DNA from: Theristus sp. LFF4_11
Taxonomy: Eukaryota; Nematoda; Chromadorea; Monhysterida; Xyalidae
Reading direction: 5' to 3'
Assembly (NCBI GenBank): GCA_030248135.1
Contig: JASANC010005656.1
Coordinates: forward strand, 1-64,000
DNA: 64,000 bases
The first letter of the stretch is position 1, and the number at the start of each line of letters is the position of its first letter. Positions 22,392-37,770 of the stretch are shown in pieces. The notes under the pieces were generated by a model. It ran no database searches and was not told the DNA's origin. It saw only the letters and a list, made by a program, of their open reading frames with translations. The translations under genes were made by a program, and so were the position numbers.

Positions 22392-22804
22392 AACTATGCA
22401 CCATATGCTGGCTGAACAATCCCAATAACAACGGTACATTGTTCATTTTGTTTTTATTGATCCAGCTTTTCGCGACAGTTGTATTTATAAAACACAAGTC
22501 ACATGTTCAGCATTTAAGCCAAGACAGCAATAGCTGCAACGAAACATGTTTTTTTTGTGCAAGGAACAACAAAAACAATAGAGCATGGGAAAAGATGACT
22601 CTCTCCCACGGTAAGTTTTGAACGAATAAATTATAAGAGGGGTGTCTGTCTGGTGACTGGTAATAAAATTTTGGGTATTTATTATTCCACCCCAAAAACG
22701 TCTGACTTGAAAATACGACTCAAATCACGATCAAACAACCGGGTACAAAAAAACAAATAAAAAGGGGATCGTTGTCCCACCGACAAAACGTTTCTTTCTT
22801 TCTC

Positions 22805-25800
22805 TCAGTGCTGCGTCCATTTGATCGACTTCAAGTCAATGCCTGCTTGTGCCATCTCCCACAGTGGACTGAAATACAAAGGAAACTGTAAATCTACTTA
22901 TGCCAACAGCGTTTGGTGGGGTCTTTTGCTTTTTTAATGAAATGAGGGAAGTGAAATGATATTTGGAATGTGCGCGCAAGGGAAGGGGATTGGAAAAAGA
23001 AAGCTAAACAATCGCACCATTTAGTGTGGTGAGTGTGAAAACAGCGTCTTCTCTTGTGAACACAGTAACCAGGAGTTCACAAGCAACCAATCAGTGCGCC
23101 CCGTTTCAGAAGCATCCAACCAATCAGCGCATGTTTGCCAACCATAATCAAACAACAATGAACACACCTCATCTCGCGCAGTCGTTGCACCTCGCGAATG
23201 CACTTCTCGGCCGTATAGTCAACCTCTGCCTCCGTCGTAAAACGCCCGATTCCAAAACTGCATTTCAAGGAAAATTTCACATATGTGAACAAAAGTTGAA
23301 AACTTTTCAGCTATAGGCCAAAAAAATGAGAAATGAGAGAATGAATAATAAAGCCGAGTTATTTTCGGTAAACTTGAACCAAATCAAAGAAAAACCAAAA
23401 TCCACAAAAAAATTGAAAGATCGAAACCGAATGGACGAATGCGCCAAATCTTCGTCGGCACCGATCGCGCGCAGCACGTACGACGGCTCCAATGACGCCG
23501 AAGTGCATGCGCTGAACGAACGTTTCGCTTGATCAGTCAGGTTTTATGTTATTTATCTTTCGTTTTTTTTTGCTTTCACTTCTGCGACTCAATGCAGTTG
23601 TTTTTGCAGAGGTAGAACGAAACGAAAAGTAGATTCCGTGTGTTTGATGGCGGATTTTAAACGGACAACGAACGTTCTGTGTTGCCGTGTCAAGCATAAA
23701 ACTGATTTGCGATCCATTGAGTCGCAGATCCAAAAAACAGAATACGCACATTTGGTGCAAAAACAGAAAGTAATGCGGTGATCAGAGCAGACCAAACACG
23801 TTGATTCGTTCTTTGGTTTTAATGACTTCGTTCACCTGCCCCAGTCTACCAGTAAATGACTTACTGGGCCTAAAGTTTAGCGGTTCTTCACTGGAGGTGT
23901 CGTCTTATCCTGTCTTGAGCGGACATTTTGGTCACGACATTCTAGTGTCGACGCCGAAGCTTAGATGCGTAGAAATTCAAACCAAATTTCGATATCCATT
24001 AGAAATTACCAACTTTCGTTGCGACACTCTTTCATATTGGGAGAATTGTCGCTTCATCCACAACATTGATAGTACGATTCACAAACACAAATCAAGCGTT
24101 AAGAGCTATTTATGAAGCAGTATTTAGTGACGCGCGTCGCTAAATGTTCGCACAGCTACGCGTCACCAAATACTGCTTCATGAATGCGGCGTTTACCTCC
24201 CAGACGACAGTGCCACATCCTTCAACGCCATCAGCATGCTCTCACCTTCCACATGCGCAAACGACAAATTGACGCAACCTGAAAATACAAGACGATGCAT
24301 GGTGCGGTCACACGAATAAAAACTATGCAGGATCGAGCTGTTCAAACCAATCAGTGAGGCCAATTCAACAGCAGGCCAATCAGCGAGTTGCACCACAAGT
24401 TTGGATGCGATTGGTCGTGTTTTGGTGGCGTTTTTCGTCTGCGACTGTCAGACGAGAAAAACAAGGTACGAAAGCAAGTGTCCCGGGTTTTGGATCCAGA
24501 CGGCCACAAACCGGGATAATTGAACTCCGGGTCACCATTTCGCACGATATCCGGCAGTGCACCGGTCAGCTTGTCAATCAAACGTTTCGCCAGTCGACTC
24601 ACATGTGCCATGTCAAACTGAAATGTGACACAGTTTCAGAATCGCCAATTCTGTTTCTTTTGTGCCCTTTTTGATTTTTGTCTGGGTGGTAGGTAGCGCG
24701 TTAGACTCCGGTCTGTGCGTTCGCGCGATTCGAGCCGCGCCGAGCGGTGAATAGAATAGGCACTTAATGACGGTGACAAAAACTCGATGGGCGCCTCACT
24801 CAACGGCACGTTGTGTCCGCTGTTCCGGGTGAAAAGACATCGCCCAAAACCACCGTATTCGTTCGCGTGTCGGTCAGAGAAATAAAAAAACGCAAACAAA
24901 ACGTTCACCAAAGGCGCTCGCCTGCATTTCGCGCTGCGCGATCTCGCACGCGGCGCCGAGACCGACGGCGAGCGGCGTGGGCACGGTGCCACTGCGCAGG
25001 CCGCGCTCCTGGCCGCCGCCAGACATCTGCGGCTGCACACGCACTCGCGGCCTCCGACGCACATAGAGCGCGCCGACGCCCTTCGGACCGTAGATCTTGT
25101 GGCCGCTGATCGACATCAGATCGATCTTCAGCTCGTCGACGTGCATCGGCAGCTTTCCGACGGCCTGCGCGGCGTCCGTGTGAAAGAACACCTTTCGACT
25201 GCGGCACAGTTCACCTGCATCGAACCACAGCACCGTCAGTCAAGTGGTGGTGATGCGTATGAAGTTATTAGTTACTATCTTTTATTTTGGTCCCGCGAGA
25301 CTCAGTGCGCGCATAGATAGGTGAACAGTTTCATGCGTGACTTACAAGAATTCAAACTTGGTAAAGTGATCCGAGTCCCCAAAATAGGGCCGGGTCACTT
25401 AGGTTTTTTTAAAAATTGCCACATAAAGATTAAAACTAGTTTCCTTTCTACGTTTGCAAACGCATTGAGTCGCTAAACCTAAAAACACATCTATGGTATA
25501 CAGATACATCTATGGTAGTCTCGGAACACGACCAACCAATTTCCTTGATCGGCTGTCTCACTCCAATTTCGTTGTTCACAGCCATCACGCTGACCAAACA
25601 GACGTCGGGTGTCAGCGCTTTTTCGACTGTCTGAAAAAGACGACAGAGAAATGAATCGAACTGTACAATTGAAATGGCTTTACCGCTATTGGGACACTAT
25701 ATTTGCGTGGTTAGATCAAATTTTTAATTATTTAATTGATTAACATTTAATTCCACGGATAAAAATTGGTGACCGTTTCCCGCAGTTGCCGCGCTGCTAT

Positions 25801-27822
25801 TCGCTAACTGTGCGCACAGCCTCAATGAACCGTTACCCTTAGAGGCGCCATTACTCCCACAAAAATCTGGATGTTAAACGTTCTTGTTGTAAGAAAACGC
25901 TGACCTCCAACGAAACGACGCCGTTCTGTTGCACCGGCAGATAGGTGACTTTGTAGCCGAGGTGCTCCAGCAGGCGACACGAGTCGAGCACGCACTTGTG
26001 CTCCTGGAAACGCAATGTGCTGGAGGATTTTGTGGTGATCGTGAATGGTGTAGCAAATTTCGTCAAAAACAGAAACACGACTTTTTCAAAATACGTACCA
26101 CCTCTGAATAATAATAAACCCACAAAATGTCACAAAGATCGTGCCGAGACACCAGGTGAACTAGGTAAATCAGGTGCCACCCAATGGAATGGCGATCAGC
26201 TCTACATTTGGCGGTAAATACTCACGGCTCTGGTGTCACTTGTCAAGTCACAATCGATGATACACAATGCCACCAAATGACCACACAACCACCAAGGGCA
26301 TCGCACCGTTTCTTATTCGACTGCACCCCCTCCCCCCCCCCCCACACCGCCGCTTCACCAACCGTCTGCGTCGTCACCACTCGATTTCGTTTCGCCCCGT
26401 AAAACTGCGCCACCCCCTTGATGGCGATGTTGTTCGACTCCGTCGCCCCGCTCGTGAACACGACCTCGCGCACATCAGCGCCGATCAGCGATGCCACTTG
26501 CTGCGCGAAAGATTTTGGCGATCAGAAACGTTGAACAAAAAAACCGAAATTCTGACCAATTTTACGACTGATGACGCTGCATAGCATGACGTTGGCGCCG
26601 CTGCGAAGATGATTTTGAAATTTGAAACCACCACACCGTTGAGCAATGTGTGAGCGTGTTTTAATGCAGCGCTGCGTGTATTTTGAAATGCAACCGGACA
26701 ATGTGCGACAGAACGAGGCAGAACAGAACAAATCAAAAATCATTTTTTCAAAATTTTCAAACAAGAATACCAGAATACAAATCCACTCCTTCAGCGACAT
26801 CTCCAACCTCACACAGAGCTTAGAGCAAAGTGAATGCAAAGGACTTTGCATGCAGTAAAATAAAAATAGGTAAGCTGCACACAAAAAAGAGTTCTTTTGG
26901 TTTTCGTCCAACACATTTTGCGCTTTCCAGCAGTTTTGTTTCACGTGTCCGAGAAAAAACTGTATCCAGTTGTGTGTATAATCTTTCAATTTGGTCCTGC
27001 AACTCAATGCGCGCATAGACAGGTAAACAGTTTCCTGCAGAACGCGGGAATTCAAAATTGGTAAAGTCATCCGAGTCCGCTACATAGGGCCGAGTCACTT
27101 AGGCGACTTTGAATTGCCACATAAAGATTGAAACTGGTTTCCTTTCCATGTCTGCACACGCATTCAGTCGCAGAACGTAAAACAATTGCTAATATAGCTA
27201 CGTGGCGCGCGTGTTCCATCGCCTGCTCGCTCTCCCAGCCGTATGCGTGCGAGCGACTGTGCGGATTGCCGTAATGCGCCGTCATCCACGGCAGCATTGC
27301 ATCCACCACTCGCGGATCCTGAACGTACCAAAAGAAATCGGATGTTTTCTTGATTTTGCCCAGTGTTTTAAAGTTTTTGCTGAAACCCGTGCGACGGAAC
27401 ACAGTGAAATGCGACAAACATTGCGGCAAATCTCACGTGGTGCGTGCTCACCAGAAGACGGCCGATTCGCCGCACTCCACCAAAACCATCGCACGCCTAC
27501 TTTGTCCACTTTTGGTAATCAAAATTTGGCGTGCCGATTAGCTACATCGAACTGAATCACAAAATTCAAAGCATCTGATTTAGTTCTACTGTAGATTCTG
27601 AATCGCATGCGCGAAAAGGACCAAAAAGCTTACCATTGGCGACGTTGCTTGCACGTCCAAATACAGCGGTCTCAAGTCGTCCACGGACTGCACAGCCGCT
27701 GCCTGTGCGGCATAACAACGATAACTCGATAACAGCCCTGTCTGCCCGGGATGTTGCTGTCGCCCCACGGTGACGCGCGCCAGGCACCGCACCAAAAGCT
27801 TCGCTCCGCTCACTGAGGCCAT
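22805..27822 (-). CDS. NFS1: Mitochondrial cysteine desulfurase
   Basis: This PLP enzyme removes sulfur from L-cysteine, giving alanine and an enzyme persulfide for Fe-S cluster assembly on ISCU, with ISD11, ACP and frataxin. Eleven exons (minus): 27822-27634, 27318-27202, 26500-26363, 26003-25905, 25630-25537, 25214-24922, 24617-24512, 24278-24197, 23511-23428, 23257-23168, 22868-22805, in phase, 451 residues (human 457). The N-terminus is Arg-rich without acidic residues, as in a mitochondrial presequence. Motifs: [30 protein letters not shown]-lysine loop [24 protein letters not shown]; active-site cysteine loop [20 protein letters not shown]-terminus [14 protein letters not shown] 27822 is the first true ATG; the frame extends further only through TTG. 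Intron 6 has a GC donor; intron 8 begins 4 nt before a family C element. Confidence 0.96.
24102..24192. mobile_element. MITE family C, copy 1 (NFS1 intron 8)
   Basis: The hairpin arms are tttatgaagcagtatttagt and aaatactgcttcatgaatgc, flanked by TTA (24,099-24,101 and 24,193-24,195). The right-hand TTA, read on the minus strand, supplies TAA of the exon 8 donor GTAA. A 3-bp TTA/TAA duplication fits a Harbinger-type MITE. Confidence 0.8.
24682..24794 (+). repeat. tRNA-related SINE, copy 2
   Basis: The A-box-like tggtaggtagcgcg and B-box-like gcgattcgagccgc are followed by ataggcacttaatgac and aaaactcgatggg. The tail is shared with 5,036-5,132 and, on the minus strand, 51,549-51,656. It is not a tRNA gene: no cloverleaf closes and the tail continues. 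It lies in NFS1 intron 6. Confidence 0.75.
25271..25485 (+). mobile_element. MITE family B, copy 1
   Basis: cttttattttggtcccgcg, gactcagtgcgcgcata and a central agggccgggtcacttagg lead to a right end cgcattgagtcgctaaacc. The ends are inverted around 'actcaatgcg'. Other copies lie at 26,980, 45,355 (inverted), 50,804 (interrupted) and 54,960. It lies in NFS1 intron 5. Confidence 0.8.
26980..27185 (+). mobile_element. MITE family B, copy 2
   Basis: tttcaatttggtcctgcaac, gcgcgcatagacaggtaaac, gggccgagtcacttagg and cgcattcagtcgcagaacg follow the family order. It lies in NFS1 intron 2, ending about 17 nt from the exon 2 donor. Confidence 0.8.
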
Positions 27823-27950
27823 CTTGCTCGCCGTTCTGTATGGTGAATGCAAAGTGCACCGTCTTCATACTAGGACTCCACTATCATTCATGTCGACGTG
27901 TCTATTGTGTGTGTCAATGTGATTCCCTAGATGGGCCTCGACGGTTCTTA

Positions 27951-28039
27951 CGACGCTATCATGAAGCATTATTTAGTGACGCGTAGCTGTGTTAAAACAT
28001 AGCTACGTGGTTACTAAATACTGCTTCATGAATGACCCG
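27951..28039. mobile_element. MITE family C, copy 2
   Basis: tcatgaagcattatttagtg pairs with actaaatactgcttcatgaa. TTA stands at 27,948-27,950 and 28,040-28,042. It lies upstream of the NFS1 start. Confidence 0.75.
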
Positions 28040-28385
28040 TTAGTGTAGCGCGACACGACACCAAAAACACCGCAAAACAAAAACACAAATAAAAAGATAT
28101 TGATCAAAATGACAGCCACTGTTGTGTCTTCGTTCAGGCTCGTTGATTTCGGCTGCCTTTCATTTCAACGCGTCGATTGCTATTGGTCGCACTGGAATGG
28201 ACCCACCAATCAGCATGTCGCAGTTGAAATGGGCCGTTTTGTCTGGCAAACTCTGCAGTCCTTGTCTCAAGTCATTCCGTTTTGCACAATGTCACAGACA
28301 CATGCACACAGGCTGACCTATTTGTGTGCCAGTGTGTTTGTGGTGACTATGCAACCGCCGACTGCACGGTCTACACACGGGGACT

Positions 28386-28560
28386 TTACAGTCTATCTCA
28401 CTAATATATGCAACTAGCTGATTGGTTGGTCATAGCAATTCTCAGCGCTGACTGTTTAGTCATGAGCAATTCTCAGCGGTGATTGGTTGGTTATGAGCAC
28501 TTCTCAGCGCTGATTGGTTGGTCATTACGTCATGTTGCATACATTTTCCAGATGGACTGT
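28386..28560. mobile_element. MITE family D, copy 5
   Basis: cagtctatctcactaatata opens and cagatggactg closes, with TA outside. Four internal ctcagcgctgattggttggt-like repeats are present. Intergenic between NFS1 and CK2. Confidence 0.8.
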
Positions 28561-30135
28561 AGCGAGCTGAAAAGCGTTCAATGCCAATGATCAGCCAGCT
28601 CAACAACATCGGACACAACAGTGCTGCATTAGAAAACCGGATCAATAAACCCTTGAATTCAATCAATCAGAAATCCAGCATGTTCAAAAACACAAACCAA
28701 ATAATTGTTTTTTTTCTTAAAATTTCATTTATTTTTCACACAGAGCGATAGAGGCGAGAAAGTTGCTTCGATCAATGAAATGGACACGTTATATTCTGGT
28801 GGTAAAGTACCAGTCTGAAGCGCATGTGCTCGTGCCAGTGTGTCTGTTTGTAATTTGCCCACTGTAAAACATGCGCAAGCTGTGTCCGTTTGCCAATTGA
28901 GTCTGGCACTTTGATTGGCTGCATCGAGCTGCACCAATTAGAATCAACCAATTACGAAAACGTACGATGTTTAAAACAAACATTTCGGCCGCACGTTATC
29001 CAGACTGTGACTTCACGTCTTTTTTTAAGCACGATTAAAAAAAATAACAAAGTTTGAATGGTTTGTGAAAAATCAAATTATCGAAACACATTTGTGAGAG
29101 ACAAAAAATGGCCACGAATGCGGAGCCTCGTTCTTCAAGTACACAACACTGACAACCCAGTATTTTCCAAAATTCTGAACCAAAAAAACAATTCTGAAGA
29201 AATTATGAAAGTGACTAACTATTGCGTTTTTGAAACAGAAATCAGTAGAATGGACATTGAATTTATTTTTCGGGCAAAAAATAATATGACAGTGTTGCAC
29301 AGACTTGCATGCTGAATCAAAAAAGAAATTCAAAAAAACACCGGTTCTGTTAAAATAAATAAAGAAACGGCTTCCAGAAAAAAACTCACTTTGACCGTAA
29401 AAACATCCAAAATGATGACAGGCGACACGAATTGAAAGAATACGTGCGGTGCAGTTTTTCAACAATGGTGGAAATGCAATTCAGACCCAAAATGACGCGG
29501 AAACTCATGAAACGTTCAAGCAGCACTTCTGAACTAAAATTCCATGAAAGTTTACCAAAATTGAAAACAACCAAAACTCTGATCTCAAACTTCAGTATCT
29601 ATCTCATACCGCCGAAGTGGTCTGTAGAATCACGGAAAACGGTTGCCACCATCTTTGGTCTCAACACGATCCCGTCTTCGATTCCAAATTTACAGTGTGT
29701 GTTCCATTTCCACTTTTTCATGCTTCCAATTCCCTGCCAAATCGTGTCGAGACCAATTACAACAGACACCGTACTCCATTGGTGCGGCGTTTTGCTCTTC
29801 GCACTGTGTGAGCGAGAGAAAATAAAAATTAAAAAAATCCACAGGCAAAGACGACAGGCAACTTGGACATCGGCTTATGAAAGTTAAAAAACCAACAACA
29901 CAGACAAACGGAAAACGAATAAAATCCGTCAAAATTCGTCAACTTCAGCGGCGGTAAGTATGTAATCAATCCAAATAATAGCTCTCTTTAGCAAGAAAAC
30001 GAACAAAACAATAATAACATTTAAAAAAAATCCATTTTTTCAATCAAACCGAAAAACAACTATGTGAACAAAACCCATAGATGCCGCAGAGCTATAAAAA
30101 GTTTCTGTGAGAGCAAAACAAATTGCGCGGATGTT
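28561..30135. other. Intergenic DNA, no gene recognised
   Basis: It lies between the NFS1 upstream region and the CK2 alpha stop codon. A+T-rich stretches carry overlapping short frames on both strands, the longest being 151 codons at 29,432-29,887 (+). I recognise no domain. The part nearest 30,135 should include the CK2 3' UTR. Confidence 0.5.
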
Positions 30136-34721
<4,586 letters not shown>

Positions 34722-35317
34722 ATCGCCGTCGTCGTCGGCACTCTCCTCGGCGCTGATTGCTGACTTTTTCTATTTTGCGAGGTTGGTTTGGTTCAATTCA
34801 GAAAACAGTTCTCTCCTAAATTTCAATTGGTGTCGTCGTCGTTACGTCGTGTCGTCTCGTCGATGAGTTATGCGTCGCCGTTCGTGCTTTTGAGGTTGCG
34901 GGCGGACCGCGGTTTGCTCGCTCTACTCTGTTAAGAAATGAAAAAAAATGAAAAAATTCCGTGAAGCTTCATAAGTCACGGGAATGGGAAATGAGAGAAT
35001 GTGAACCTGAACCCCGCACTAGGGGCTGGCGCTTCTTTTTTAAAACGCACGCGCACGGGCATCGGCATGCTCATGCTCATGATCCACTAGCGCGCCTGCA
35101 CACGCTCTGGTCTCAATAAAAACTCGTTTAAAACGCTATTGTTCTGACATCTTACTTCCTGAAAAGGCTTGGCTTAGGTTAGGATTAAATTAGGATCAAG
35201 TTAGGCTTAGGATTAGGCTTTAGGATTAAGATTTGAATCAGGTCCGTTTTAGCAATGTCCGACAACGAGCGTGTTTTATCTGAAGCGGATTTTAGACAAG
35301 AAGGGCAGCCGCCCTAG
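34722..35317. other. CK2 upstream region with degenerate TTAGG-type repeats
   Basis: It should contain the CK2 promoter; no TATA or initiator stands out. From about 35,165 to 35,232 there are repeated ttaggatta/ggcttaggtta variants, a degenerate telomere-like string. A shorter cctaaacctaaacctaaa occurs at 33,992-34,009, inside CK2 intron 3. Confidence 0.45.
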
Positions 35318-36029
35318 TAGGGTTGTTAAAAAAAACAAAAATCGTCATTTTTGTTTTTTTTTTAATTTTTTTTTTAAATTTCAAAAATCAAAGTTGTGCT
35401 AAATCAATCAGGGAGTCCGAAGAACCACATATGATATGCAAGCGCCTCCCGAATGACTCCCGTATGGCGGAACTTTGCAGATTTTGTTTTGGTGACCTCA
35501 ATTACCCCTTTTCCAAACCGTCACCATGCCTCTTCTTGTGTTTTGACCTCCAAAACGTCACTAATTGTTCCCAGCTAAGCTAATGCTAAAGTGAAGACAA
35601 ACATACCGCCTTGAAATTCGATCAATTCTTCTGATGGTGTCGCGACGACACGACACGAAGCAGCAACCAGACAACGTAGCGCTTGCAAACGGAGCAGCGA
35701 GCACAATCGGACGCTCTGCGAGGCGAATCGTCACCTTATCTGCATCGGAAATGGTAGGCTAAGCTTTGGGACGCTCAAAAACTTCATCGCAGATGTTGTC
35801 GAAGCCTAAAATCAGTCGGTAAAACGGCCCAAAATCGACTGCTAAAGGTTTTACGAGGTATAATCAAAGAAAATTTTTGTTGAACTTTCGAAAAATTGTG
35901 CCAAAATTGAGGTTTTCAGAGCATATTAGAGGAAAATTTTTCGAATTTTTTTTAAAAAAAAATCGGCATTTTTGTTTTTTTTTATCACTTTTTTTAAAAA
36001 AAAATTTTCATTTTTGTTTAACAACCCTA
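35318..36029. mobile_element. hAT-like element L, copy 1, 8-bp target duplication
   Basis: Ends are TAGGGTTGTTAAA and TTTAACAACCCTA, with CGCCCTAG repeated exactly on both sides (35,310-35,317 and 36,030-36,037). The A/T-rich interior includes tcaatcagggagtccgaaga and a gacctccaaaacgtcactaa block. No transposase is seen. Confidence 0.85.
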
Positions 36030-36034
36030 CGCCC

Positions 36035-36381
36035 TAGGGTTGTTAAAAAAAACAAAAATCGCCATTTTTGTTAAAAAAATTTTTTTTTTTAATTTCAAAA
36101 ATCAAAGTTGTGCTAAATCAATCAGGGAATCCGACGAAGAACCACATATAATATGCAAGCGCCTCCCGAATGACTCCCGTATGGCGAAACTTTGCAGATT
36201 TTGTTTTGGTGACCTCAATTACCCCTTTTCAAAACCGCCACCGCCTCTTCTTGTGTTTTGACCTCCAAAACGTCACTAATTGTCCCCAGCTAAACTAATG
36301 CTAAAGTGAAGACAAACATACCACCTTGAATGAAATTCGATCAATTCTTCTGATGGTGTCGCGACGACACGACACGAACAG
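36035..36381. mobile_element. hAT-like element L, copy 2 (3' truncated)
   Basis: It opens with tagggttgttaaa and follows copy 1 closely through gatggtgtcgcgacgacacg, then breaks off near 36,381. Its first three bases (TAG) fall within the 8-bp duplication of copy 1, so copy 1 inserted 3 bp inside the left end of copy 2. Confidence 0.8.
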
Positions 36382-36892
36382 TACCGAAGACGAGGGGGGG
36401 TGGGGGTACACCCCCTAGGTTTTTTTGCAAAAAGTCGGTTCTGCAATTTGCAGAAATTTGGTAAAAAAATTCTGCAAATGAAATTTGGTTTCTGCAAATT
36501 TCAAAAACATGACGAAAATGGCTTTTGTGCTTGTTTAATGTCATTTTTTTGTTCTGAGCATCATTTCTTAACGATGCTCAGAGTTGCAATTGCCAATTGC
36601 ATCGTTTTACCGCAGAATTTTTCAAAGATTCAGAAAAAAACACCAAAACCAAACCAGATTGCCATGTATGCCACTTTGCCACAAACAATGCACGTTATAA
36701 GATGCAGCCGCAACTTTGCCACTACAGGGTGTTTGTTGCTTTCACGCAATTCTGCTATTTCTGACAGCCGCATTAAAGAACACTGAATTGTGGCAATTAC
36801 CAGTGGCAAAGATGCGGCCCCTTTCTAGTGGCAAAGTTGACCAAGTACCGTTTTTTTTAAACTAATTGATTCATCGTGATACCCATTCTAGG

Positions 36893-37030
36893 TATTCATT
36901 CTTTCTCTCTTGCACACACGATTGAGAACTATGTTGGCATTCTTGAAAAAGACAACTTGTAGTCTGCGACTGTTCCCGCCTTGATTGAGAATGAGAATAC
37001 AAGGACTGCCTTATTTATTCGGCCGTGCTG
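36893..37030. repeat. Dispersed repeat J, copy 2
   Basis: It contains ttgcacacacgattgagaac, gttggcattcttgaaaaaga, and ends cttatttattcggccgtgct. This is the longest J copy here. The neighbouring stretch 36,382-37,431 otherwise shows no gene; 36,981-37,397 is an unsupported 138-codon frame. Confidence 0.65.
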
Positions 37031-37431
37031 TAACAAACTGACGGTTTCTGTACGGTTTGTCGTGAATGCGTGTTGTTTTTATTTCACCACTGCAAACGTC
37101 TGTCTGCCAAAAAGTGTTTTTCTTCGGTTTTTATCATCATTTGTTATCGGCTGTTGTATTCATCTGAAATATTTATGTTCATCACATCTTGAATTGAACC
37201 ATTCAGTCAGTAACGTGGACATGAAGCGTGAACATATCGACTTTTTGTTGTGCAACAGTGTCGAAGATGTCAAAAGTCGAACTCAGCCGCTAACGACTCA
37301 AGGTCAAAACCGTCAAGTTGTTTCAATGTTTGATCGATTGAAGAAGGAATTGATTCCGATCGCTGACGTTTGTACGACGTGGATTTCAGCTCGATAGCCG
37401 TTTATATAACTAAAAACAAAAAATGGCAATA

Positions 37432-37693
37432 CCGTAAAGTCTTGCATATAAGGTTCCTCCCACTTATAAGACCCCCACCCAAAAGTGGGCGGAGTGTCAC
37501 ACGGCGGGAAACCAAAAAATTCAAAATTTTGACTTGGTCGAAATCCAACCTTGTTTATAAGGCTCGGAATTCCTGATGCTCGTTCTGTAAGACCTCCTTC
37601 CACTTATAAGGTTGTCACACAAAATTCAACTTTTTTCAGAAATTTTCAATTTTCAAATTTTTATAAGGAGATCTTATATGCAAGACCTTACGG
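37432..37693. mobile_element. MITE family I, copy 1, 262 bp
   Basis: It begins CCGTAAAGTCTTGCATATAA and ends with atatgcaagaccttacgg, flanked by TA at 37,430-37,431 and 37,694-37,695. The second copy at 55,539-55,800 has the same length. It starts with the same CCGTA as family A. Confidence 0.9.
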
Positions 37694-37770
37694 TAATTGC
37701 ATTTTTTGTCTTTCACATGCATTGCGTTTGATCGAATGAACCTCCCTTTAACAATAAAAAACGCAAACGA

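Noticed and set aside
24682..24794. tRNA gene on the plus strand
   Set aside because: A- and B-box-like strings are present but acceptor and anticodon stems do not pair, and the tail is shared with two other loci, so it is a SINE.
24900..24922. GT donor about 13 nt downstream for NFS1 exon 6
   Set aside because: It leaves phase 1 whereas exon 7 begins in phase 0, and it would insert residues absent from the family.
27823..27868. Longer NFS1 N-terminus
   Set aside because: The frame extends upstream only through TTG; the first true ATG is 27,822 and already gives a full presequence.
29432..29887. 151-codon frame downstream of CK2
   Set aside because: It overlaps other open frames, shows no domain and sits where the CK2 3' UTR is expected.
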